DNA of 64,000 bases from Anaerolineae bacterium (lineage in GTDB: Bacteria; Chloroflexota; Anaerolineae; Anaerolineales; UBA4823): the NCBI GenBank assembly GCA_003327455.1, contig QOQU01000006.1, positions 186,001 to 250,000 of the forward strand, given 5' to 3'. Position 1 is the stretch's first letter; each line of letters opens with the position of its first letter. Under the pieces are notes generated by a model. That model was not told the DNA's origin. It saw nothing but the letters and a program-made list of their open reading frames with translations, and ran no database searches. Below, piece after piece: positions 17,638-25,133 of this stretch. The translations under genes were made by a program, and so were the position numbers.

Positions 17638-18306
17638 ATGGAAAACGATTCAGGCACCACCAAACTAAAAATTTATAAAGAAATCCGTCGTTCAATTATC
17701 ATGGGACATCGTCAGCCAGGTGAACGTTTGGATGTTGAAGAAATCGCCCGCCAATATAACACCAGTATCACCCCCATTCGGGATGCCCTGCAGATGCTGA
17801 CTCAAGAAGGTCTGGTGAGCATTAAACCACGGTCGGGCTATTTTGTAACGCGGATGACCCTTAAGCAATTGCGCGATATGATGGAATTGCGCAAAATTCT
17901 GGAACTGGCAGCTATCGAGCGCGCGGCTATGCGCATCACACCAGCTCAAATACAGGAACTACGCTCCGTTCACGCCGGATACACCGGTGACGACGATGTA
18001 TCCTATGACCGCTATACAGACGAGAATCGCAAATTCCATGTCACCATTGCCATCGCCTCAGGAAACCTTGAGTTAGCAGAGATGATCGGTCGATTACATG
18101 ATCGCCTTGCCCGCTTCATGGTTTTACGCCATGCCGGACAATCGCAGGAATTTACGCACGCCCGGATTGTCGATGCGCTGGAAAAACACGATCCCGAAGC
18201 TGCAAAACGAGCTTTATTGGATGATATTGAAGTCTCGCATGATGAAATCATCGATGAAATCATCGAAGAAAAAGCCGATAGCTGGCATGTAGATACGAGC
18301 CGCTAA
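17638..18306 (+). CDS. GntR-family transcriptional regulator (FadR/FCD subfamily)
   Basis: A 222-residue regulator. Residues about 10-75 are the winged helix-turn-helix (PGERLDVEEIARQYNTSITPIRDALQMLTQEGLV, with wing PRSGYFV). Residues about 85-210 are the all-helical FCD ligand domain, with metal/ligand residues in ENRKFHVTIA and the second acidic/His helix region. Such proteins usually repress a catabolic operon until an organic-acid or amino-acid ligand binds. It lies divergent to the transporter/methyltransferase operon and upstream of the corrinoid gene, so it is the likely controller of both. Confidence 0.9.
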   Translation: MENDSGTTKLKIYKEIRRSIIMGHRQPGERLDVEEIARQYNTSITPIRDALQMLTQEGLVSIKPRSGYFVTRMTLKQLRDMMELRKILELAAIERAAMRITPAQIQELRSVHAGYTGDDDVSYDRYTDENRKFHVTIAIASGNLELAEMIGRLHDRLARFMVLRHAGQSQEFTHARIVDALEKHDPEAAKRALLDDIEVSHDEIIDEIIEEKADSWHVDTSR

Positions 18307-18411
18307 TTTTATCCAACTTTTATCTTAGCGGGATCTACCTCCGCCTCTGGAGTCTTTATTCTCTAAACTTCTTTAACTCATACCCTTATTCCACCTATCA
18401 AGGAGCCTGTC

Positions 18412-19038
18412 ATGAATCTGGAGACAATTTATCAACACGTCATAAATGGAGAGATGGATGAAACTGCCGAGAGTGTTGCCACAGCTCTGGCAGAAGGATT
18501 CAGCCCCAATGACATCCTGAATAAAGCGCTGATTGCAGCCATGGACGAAGTCGGACGACGTTATGAAGAGGGTGATTTTTTCGTCCCTGAAATGTTGATT
18601 GCCGCCCGCGCCATGCAGAGTGGTCTGCATGTCCTGAAACCTCATCTCGTTCAAGGCAGCGTGGGATCGGCTGGTAAGATCGTCATCGGCACGGTAAAGG
18701 GAGACTTACACGATATTGGCAAAAATCTGGTGGCAATGATGCTGGAAGGCGCCGGGTTCGAGGTCATCGATCTGGGCACCGATGTTGACCCATAAAAATT
18801 TGTCCAGTCTGCTAAAGAAGGCGCTCAGGTCATTGGGCTTTCTGCTCTCCTGACCACTACAATGAGCAATATGGCAGGTACCATCGATGCCCTCAAACAA
18901 GCCGGTGTCCGTGATCAGGTCAAGGTCATCGTCGGCGGCGCACCGGTCACGGCTGAATTTGCCAGACAAATCGGCGCCGATGGATTTGCCCCCGATGCAT
19001 CCACCGCCGCGCGAGTTGTGCGCCAGTTATTAGAATAA
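18412..19038 (+). pseudogene. Corrinoid (B12-binding) methyltransferase partner protein interrupted by an in-frame TAA
   Basis: A 208-codon MtbC/MttC-type corrinoid protein broken by one ochre codon at 18793-18795. Before it, residues 1-80 form the N-terminal helical cap domain. The cobalamin motif follows as GDLHDIGKNL, with H100 as the cobalt ligand. The frame then reads DVDP, stop, KFVQSAKEGAQ. The family has PEKFV here, so GAA (Glu) appears to have become TAA. After the stop the same frame continues with no further lesion through LSALLTTTM and VGGAPVT to TAA at 19036-19038. The truncated product (127 residues) would lack most of the B12-binding Rossmann fold. Preceded by AAGGAG. The alternatives are a recent null mutation, a sequencing error or readthrough. 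Confidence 0.85.
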
Positions 19039-19058
19039 CGAGGTTCGCCATGCTCTTG

Positions 19059-19090
19059 AGTGACCTCCGAGCCTAAACTCGGAGGTCACT
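19059..19090 (+). terminator. Stem-loop terminator after the corrinoid gene
   Basis: A perfect 13-base-pair stem (AGTGACCTCCGAG at 19059-19071, complement at 19078-19090) with the loop CCTAAA, followed by TTCGTT. The T-run is short, but the position 20 bases after the full-length stop fits a terminator for the gntR-corrinoid unit. Confidence 0.7.
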
Positions 19091-19247
19091 TTCGTTAAAC
19101 CGCATCGAAACTATCTGATTTGGGTTTAAAATAGCAAGATGTCTAGTATAGTCATTCGGGCATTTGAGCTACGGAAAGATTCTCCCGCTCCTTATCCCCA
19201 GTGGCTGATGGAAAAACTATAAAACAATCGAGAGAGAGGTAGGCTGG

Positions 19248-20480
19248 ATGAGTGAGATCCAATCTGAAAAACCCATTAAGTTCTATGACCGTCCGAATGT
19301 TGAGATGGAGACACTTCCCTATGGGGACGGTATTCCACTTGGTATCGAACAGGTGCAAAATCCCAGAGTTGGTATTGGCGGTGCCTATGCAGGTTGGGGG
19401 ATTGCAGTAGATAACCAATCTTTACCCCAACGATTAGAGGAACGTTTGGGAGAAAAGGTTGCTAACAGTGAAGTCGGTGATCTTGACGAACTGGGATTTT
19501 ACAGCCGTCACCACTTACCCGAACTTAGCCCGCAAGAGCATCGGGAATTAGAAATCGAAGTGGGGGCGAAATTACTCCAAAAGGCTGCTGAGGCAAATGG
19601 CTGGCATCCCAATGAGGTTCAAGGTGTGTTGATTGGGATGAGCAGTCCGGTTTGCGAGGATTATTTAGAACAAATCTGCCAAAAAGCCGGGATTTCTTAT
19701 CAGGCACTGAAAGTCAGTGTTCACAAAGCCTGCGATGGTTCAGTTGGTAGTTTGCATCTTGCCCTTAATCCCTTTATCTCTTTACCGGCAAAAGTCAATA
19801 TCGCTGAAGAACTGCGGGGAAAGAAAGTCCTGGTCGGTGGCATCGAGGGGTTGAGCCGCTTCCTCTATGCTTCACGAGACGTGAACGCCCTACAACTTTT
19901 CGGCAACGGCGCTGGGGTGATCGGCATCATCCCAGGTGAGACAATCCAATTTCTCAGCGGCGCAACCCGCGAAGCCTACGATGAAGAAGGGGTTTTACAG
20001 GTCAAAATGACCTATCCTCATTCGCGCCAAAATATGCTGGAGGTGACCCAGGATGGTCAGTCCCACCTGCGCGTGGCCGGTTTGATGCACGAACCCGAAG
20101 GAGATGCGCCGATTGCCATGGCTGGAATGATGGGCATGGTAAAGTTGTTCATCCGCAATGGGGTTCAGGTCGTTGTGGAAGTTTATCGCGCCTATCAGCA
20201 ACTGATGGACAAACTTGGCGAGCCAGGCAAACAGCTTGCCGTAGCGATTGCTCATCACGCCAACTATAAAATCAACAAACTCAAAGAGAAGCAAGTCCAT
20301 AGCGCCGGCATTCCCCTGAATTTTCCCTGGCTGCTGCACGATTTTGGCAATGTCAGCGCCGCCTCGAATATGATCGCTTTCCTACGCTACCTTCCCAATC
20401 TCAACCCGGGGGATCATGTTCTCATTGATGGTTTTGGCGCCGGCACCTATTACGATTCCCTGACGGTAGCGCTCCCTTAA
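19248..20480 (+). CDS. 3-oxoacyl-ACP synthase III-like thiolase-fold enzyme
   Basis: A 410-residue thiolase-fold protein resembling FabH, with the full Cys-His-Asn triad: C162 in SVHKACDGSVGSLH, H336 in AIAHHANYK (FabH has HQAN) and N368 in DFGNVSAAS. It is about 90 residues longer than housekeeping FabH, mainly through an N-terminal extension of about 40 residues and longer loops. Such divergent KAS III proteins make or transfer acyl chains in specialised pathways, and its acyl substrate is unknown. It follows the corrinoid gene after a terminator, so it is probably an independent unit. No fatty-acid synthesis gene is adjacent. Confidence 0.8.
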   Translation: MSEIQSEKPIKFYDRPNVEMETLPYGDGIPLGIEQVQNPRVGIGGAYAGWGIAVDNQSLPQRLEERLGEKVANSEVGDLDELGFYSRHHLPELSPQEHRELEIEVGAKLLQKAAEANGWHPNEVQGVLIGMSSPVCEDYLEQICQKAGISYQALKVSVHKACDGSVGSLHLALNPFISLPAKVNIAEELRGKKVLVGGIEGLSRFLYASRDVNALQLFGNGAGVIGIIPGETIQFLSGATREAYDEEGVLQVKMTYPHSRQNMLEVTQDGQSHLRVAGLMHEPEGDAPIAMAGMMGMVKLFIRNGVQVVVEVYRAYQQLMDKLGEPGKQLAVAIAHHANYKINKLKEKQVHSAGIPLNFPWLLHDFGNVSAASNMIAFLRYLPNLNPGDHVLIDGFGAGTYYDSLTVALP

Positions 20481-20512
20481 GGAACCAGCCTGCACGACTT
20501 GCGGGAGGGTTC

Positions 20513-20690
20513 GCCAGGCTTGCCTGGTCTCTCGTATCGCTGGATTTGCCTGGTTTCCATCACCCGACCTGACCGACCTCAAGGTCGGCGGTACTCCCAA
20601 ATGGATCGCCAGGCTTGTCTGGTATTCGTCGCTCGACCTGACCGACCAAAGTCAACGGTACCCCCGAAAAGTACCGCCGGGCTTGCCCGA
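20513..20690. repeat. Degenerate palindromic repeat cluster
   Basis: Three related short palindromes, GCCAGGCTTGCCTGG (20513-20527), GCCAGGCTTGTCTGG (20608-20622) and GCCGGGCTTGCCCGA (20676-20690), can each fold as small hairpins. Between them CGACCTGACCGACC occurs twice, at 20565-20578 and 20634-20647. No convincing reading frame covers the stretch between the KAS III-like gene and the sirtuin gene, so it looks like a decayed REP-like intergenic element. Confidence 0.6.
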
Positions 20691-20751
20691 TTTCCTTCAC
20701 CCGGACAGTTGAAATATGGAGAAGTCTCGCAGTTTATGGTAAAACATAAGT

Positions 20752-21492
20752 ATGGATTTTCCAGATCAACTGATCCAGACCCTGCGGAAAGCACAACGGG
20801 TCGTTGCTCTCAGTGGGGCAGGCATCTCGCAAGAAAGCGGCTTGCGTACTTTTCGGGATGCTCAGGATGGCTTGTGGGCTCAGTATCGTCCCGAAGACTT
20901 AGCCACACCGCAGGCTTTTCAACGCAATCCCAGGCTGGTTTGGGATTGGTATGCCTGGCGGCGCGAGAAGGTCTATCAGGCAAAGCCAAACCCGGCGCAT
21001 TATGCCCTGGCCGAAATGGCAAAATTCATTCCCCACTTTACGCTCATTACCCAAAATGTAGATGGTTTGCACCAGGCGGCCGGCAGTTCCAATGTGATCG
21101 AACTGCACGGCAACATCCGCCGTGTACGCTGTTCGGTATGCGGCCAGGTGCACTCACAATGGCATCAAACCTCTCATGAAGTACCGCGCTGCTCAGCTTG
21201 CAACGGCCTGTTACGCCCCGATGTCGTCTGGTTTGGTGAAAACCTCCCCCATGCCGAATTAGAAACCGCCCTTGAAGCTGCTCGATCCTGTGAGCTTTTC
21301 TTTTCGATTGGCACTTCTGGTCTGGTTCAACCGGCTGCGTCACTTGCCTACCTCGCTCAGCAGAGCGGTGCATGCATAGTTGAGATCAATGCTGAAGCAA
21401 CCCCTCTAACCCCCCATGCCGATTTTTCTTTACAGGGCAAGGCGGGAGAAATTCTTCCTGCTTTGGTTAAAGCAACCTTCTACAGCCTGTAA
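20752..21492 (+). CDS. cobB: NAD-dependent protein deacylase, sirtuin (Sir2/CobB type)
   Basis: A 246-residue sirtuin. The NAD loop is [22 protein letters not shown] follows, and the catalytic His lies in IELHGNI. Two zinc-binding pairs are CSVC and CSAC, and the closing motifs are [11 protein letters not shown] and EINAEAT. The sequence WYAWRR supplies the Y-x-x-R pair that marks class III sirtuins able to remove succinyl or malonyl groups. The product would thus be a cytoplasmic lysine deacylase. It lies between the palindromic repeats and a membrane protein gene, with no evident operon partner. Confidence 0.93.
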   Translation: MDFPDQLIQTLRKAQRVVALSGAGISQESGLRTFRDAQDGLWAQYRPEDLATPQAFQRNPRLVWDWYAWRREKVYQAKPNPAHYALAEMAKFIPHFTLITQNVDGLHQAAGSSNVIELHGNIRRVRCSVCGQVHSQWHQTSHEVPRCSACNGLLRPDVVWFGENLPHAELETALEAARSCELFFSIGTSGLVQPAASLAYLAQQSGACIVEINAEATPLTPHADFSLQGKAGEILPALVKATFYSL

Positions 21493-21521
21493 TCCAAATA
21501 TATTGACTGAAGGAGTTCACA

Positions 21522-22763
21522 ATGAGCTTTAAATTTGTCCTCGACCTTTTTCGCAGCCTGGGCGTTTTATTTGGTAGCCTGTTGCTAGGGCGCGCCTTTC
21601 GCTCCACCAAAACTTCAGGCAAATTGTTAAGTTTCAGCCTGGGGAGCTTGTTGATTGGCGGAAGTGGCTTGCTCAATTACTGGATGCTGAGAAAAAATCG
21701 CGCCAATTTCCCGCGTGGCTTAACTTTGCAGTCCTGGCCGGTCGTCAAAGATGGCTGGCATAATTCGAACGCAGACATGATCTTCTGGCGCGATCATTTC
21801 TACCTAATTCACGCCGCTTCTCCTTATCATTTTGGCAGTTCCCGCTGTCATCTCAAGCTTTGGCGTTCTAAAGATGCCATGCAGTGGGAAAAAATTGCCC
21901 ATTTCAGCAATGCTCCAGAAGATATTCGCGACCCAAAGTTTGCCGTAATTAACGATCGCTTATTCCTGTATGTGCTTCTCAATCGGGATTTCAACCCCGA
22001 ACCCTACACCACCGCATATTCATTCAGCGAAGATGGCGAAAACTGGACACCTCTAAAGCTGGTCGAACCCGCCGGCTGGCTTTTCTGGCGACCTAAAACT
22101 CTCGATGGCAAAACCTGGTATGTTCCAGCCTACTGGTGGGAACATGGGCGATCCATCTTGTTACGCTCTTCGGACGGTGAGAATTGGGAAACCGTCTCCA
22201 CAATTTATAGCGGCGATCGAAATGACGAAACCGACATCGAATTTCTACCTGACGGGCGATTGCTCGCCGTTGCCCGCTTAGAATTTAGCGAAGACTTTAT
22301 TCAGGGCGACCCTCAGGGTTCAACGCTCATCGCGATTGCTGAGCCACCTTATACTGACTGGAAAGTCAGCGCAAAATCCTCACTGACCCGCCTGGACGGA
22401 CCCTGCCTCTTCTCTTATCACGGAAGGATTTACGCAGTAGGACGGTATCAACCTCTCAAGGATCGTCCCTTCTCCTATCCCGGCAGCATCTTCAGCCGTA
22501 AACGCACTGCCTTGTTTGCGGTCCTCGAAGATCGATTGGTTTACCTGGGCGATTTTCCCTCCGCCGGTGACACTTCGTATGGGGCAGTTGTGCAGCATAA
22601 CGAGGAGTTGTACATTGCGTACTATACCAGCGATATTCGCCGCGACTACCCCTGGATCGTGGGAATGCTTTGTCCGTCTGAAGTGCGGATGGTCTGCCTT
22701 TCCCTGCCCGAATTGGAAAGTTGGGCAAGCCATCGTCTTCAAGAAAGCGACGAACAGGTCTGA
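21522..22763 (+). CDS. Membrane-anchored sialidase-fold (beta-propeller) protein of unknown function
   Basis: A 413-residue protein. The N-terminal 60 residues contain two hydrophobic segments (GVLFGSLLLGRAF; LLSFSLGSLLIGGSGLLNYWM). The rest has repeated WRSKDAMQWEKI, SFSEDGENWTPL and RSSDGENWETV units typical of BNR/Asp-box propellers. The overall pattern resembles glycosyl-hydrolase-like five- or six-bladed propellers, but the sialidase arginine triad cannot be recognised with confidence. It may bind or cleave glycans at the membrane. Its neighbours are the sirtuin upstream and a convergent damaged membrane protein gene downstream. Confidence 0.65.
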   Translation: MSFKFVLDLFRSLGVLFGSLLLGRAFRSTKTSGKLLSFSLGSLLIGGSGLLNYWMLRKNRANFPRGLTLQSWPVVKDGWHNSNADMIFWRDHFYLIHAASPYHFGSSRCHLKLWRSKDAMQWEKIAHFSNAPEDIRDPKFAVINDRLFLYVLLNRDFNPEPYTTAYSFSEDGENWTPLKLVEPAGWLFWRPKTLDGKTWYVPAYWWEHGRSILLRSSDGENWETVSTIYSGDRNDETDIEFLPDGRLLAVARLEFSEDFIQGDPQGSTLIAIAEPPYTDWKVSAKSSLTRLDGPCLFSYHGRIYAVGRYQPLKDRPFSYPGSIFSRKRTALFAVLEDRLVYLGDFPSAGDTSYGAVVQHNEELYIAYYTSDIRRDYPWIVGMLCPSEVRMVCLSLPELESWASHRLQESDEQV

Positions 22764-22793
22764 TCCTGCAACAGCCTTGCAGTGGTGATCTGG

Positions 22794-24821
22794 CTAAGGT
22801 GAACATTGCAAAGCATCCTGCACACTATTCAGGATAGCTTGAGGTGGTTGATTCTTCACTGCCAGATCTCCCCAAATTTCACACAGGTAGTGCACATACC
22901 GCTTTGCCGTGCGGGCTATTTGGGAGGTCGTTTGGAGGGCTGCCTGCCAATTCCCTTGAAACGCATAAGCCTGTAAGAGAGGCACTGTTTCGTCTGCTCG
23001 ATTGGGCGAATCTCCCCATTTTGAAGCTGTTTCATACCAGAAGATCACTTCCTCCCATCGTTCCTGTTGACGGGCTAAGTCTGCTCTCTGATAGGCATAA
23101 CACCATACCTCTTGCCTTTCAAGGATGGTAATCGGGAAAGTGGGTCGAAACTCTTTGGGTTCAACCTTAATGCGCTGCAAATTGGATAAGGGGGCAAGCT
23201 GGCGGGTTTCTCTGCTCAACCAGGGATTGGCGCGATCATAGACAGGATGAACAACCCGCAAGCAAGCCGGTGGGTTGAAGTCAACGACCAGAATCCGCTC
23301 TGGATTGCCGTGGAAGATGAATCGACCATACCGTCGTTCGAGTCTCGCGCCTCGTTCAAGCTGTTAAAGGGAAGCGCCTGTCCTTTCGGAAGGATAGAAG
23401 AAGAGCAAGGGAAGTTGCTCCCCCGCAAAGCGGTCGAAATAGAACCAGTTCAGGGCAACCATCAGCGAATTGTCGCTGGAATGCGTCTGCTCAACAATAT
23501 TACTCAGGATCAGGGTATTGGGCTGGATGCCTGGAACGCGCCAGGACAATTGCTGAAAAAAAGCCCTTTGATACGCCCAATCGCGCTGAAAATCGGTCGC
23601 ATTTTGAAAGTGAGAGCCGATGGCTAAGGCGCAAATGCCACTTAACATCAAGACCTGCAGGGAAATCTTTGGCAAAAGGAGTTCGATCAAAGAGATCAGC
23701 AACAGGCTTGCACCAAATGCCTGGGGCAAAGTAAGCCGATTGGCAGGGAAGGAAATATCCACACGCAGACCAGCCGCCAGAAAGGGCAAACCTGCCAGAA
23801 CCAATGACCATATTCCCAACAGCAAGCCGGCTTTGCCCGGAAAAGCCAGGTCTTTGGGGAGAGTCTTGTTGAGATAAAAATATATCCCAGTTCCTCCTGC
23901 TATCCCCAAAAAGCTATAAAGTGCCGTTTTTCGCGCTCCAAATGTCGCTGGATGGGGAAATTCAAAGAGTTTCGTCCAGGCAGAGATCATTCCAACCTTA
24001 AGCTGTTCTCCCCATAGACGCAAGAGCAGCATCCCATTCGTTGCGGAAAGTGGGTCGGAATCCTCCTGCCAGAGCAGGGCATAGTTGGTGTAATCGGGAC
24101 GGCGAGTCGTTGCAAACCGCCAGGCAACCAGACCCACCAACAATCCAAAATAAGGCAACCCCTGCTTTATCGTCTGAGTGACTGCCTCTCTGCCCCCCAA
24201 ACGCTGCTTCAGGACAGTGTAAACGACAAAAGGACGCACACACTCCAGACTATAATAGTATTCCGTCGCAAGCATCTCGCCAAGCTGGAATGCGAGAGCA
24301 AGACCATGAAAGAACCAGGCTCGCTTCTCGCGCTGCACAGCCTGAATCATAAAGAATAGGGAGAGGAAATAAAACGAAAAAGGCAAGAGGTGACGACTGC
24401 TATTGACCGCCACGAACTGATGCTGATAAGCCGGAAAGAGCAAAAATAACAACGCGCCACCGAGAGCAGTGAACATTTGCCTGGGGAAGAGAGCCTTGAG
24501 AACCAGAAAACAGGTGAAACTGCTGAACCAGCGCAATAAGAGGTTGGTCAGTTGCCAGAGAAAAGGTTGCTCCCCCGCAAAGAGGCTGATAAGAAACAAA
24601 ATGACTCCCGAAAGAGGGCGAAAGGCACGATCAATCTGCAACATCCCCTGTTTGCCATCCAGATGTTGCAGCCAGATCCACGGCCAGTCATCCCAATAGA
24701 AGCCCATTTGGGGCAACAGAATGCCGTACGCCAGGAGTGTCACCGCCAACAAGAAAAGCGGCACCTCAAATGTCAAAAAGCGATTTCTTATTCCCTGAAA
24801 AACTTTTTGAACTGCCGCCAT
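22794..24821 (-). pseudogene. Polytopic membrane protein (glycosyltransferase-like) interrupted by an in-frame TAA
   Basis: One 675-codon gene split by an ochre codon at 23364-23366. The first 485 codons encode a membrane protein of about ten helices with an early YWDDWPW acidic motif, as in GT-C/Dol-P-mannose-type transferases. The soluble C-terminal part starts in SDNSLMVALNW. After TASL and the stop, translation resumes in the same frame with QLERGARLERRYGRF and continues through NPPACLRVVHPVYD and WCYAYQRADLARQ to the TAG at 22794. Both halves belong to one protein family known to me from Anaerolineae, where the equivalent region is continuous. There is no frameshift: the two pieces are exactly in phase. 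Start ATG 24821 follows GGGGAG. Null mutation, sequence error or readthrough are possible. Confidence 0.8.
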
Positions 24822-25133
24822 GGCTCACTCCCCTGTTTGATCGTTCTTCAAGCTTCCCATGGCCAGACTCACCTGAACTTAAATATTGCGGAGGAATGTA
24901 CCGATTGTAGCATAATCCACTCCACTTACTGCTCTCAGCATAAACGGGTAGATTAGAAATCCAGTATTTCTGATAAAACGTTAACAAAGAGCGGGTAGAA
25001 TGAAGATGAATTTGTCTCCTGATTGAGATGTACTCAAGCTAAACTTTATATAGCCCTTTAAAAGATAACACAACCTGCATTCCCGAGATGGGCTTCTACC
25101 GACAATCGAATTTTTGCAGAAAGAGGAGGTTTT
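24822..25133. promoter_or_regulatory. Divergent intergenic region with a weak candidate promoter
   Basis: A 312-base AT-rich region between the membrane protein gene (minus) and the glycosyltransferase operon (plus). The best plus-strand promoter is TTGAGA (25023-25028), an 18-base spacer and TATATA (25047-25052), which is only a moderate match. AGGAGG lies directly before the ATG at 25134. I see no gene, palindrome or riboswitch in the remainder. Confidence 0.35.

Noticed and set aside
19195-19230. A GCCACTG-like stretch on the minus strand, resembling part of a cobalamin riboswitch
   Set aside because: No B12 box (AGCCAGGAGACCTGCC type) or other conserved helix is near, and no minus-strand gene follows.
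22794-23366. A frameshift or two separate genes in the membrane protein region
   Set aside because: The two reading frames are in exact phase and the 34 intervening codons encode continuous family sequence after a single TAA.
18412-24821. Reassignment of TAA as a sense codon
   Set aside because: Many intact genes end in TAA at the expected family C-terminus (790, 3111, 3736, 19038), so TAA works as a stop; at most local readthrough or mutation is involved.
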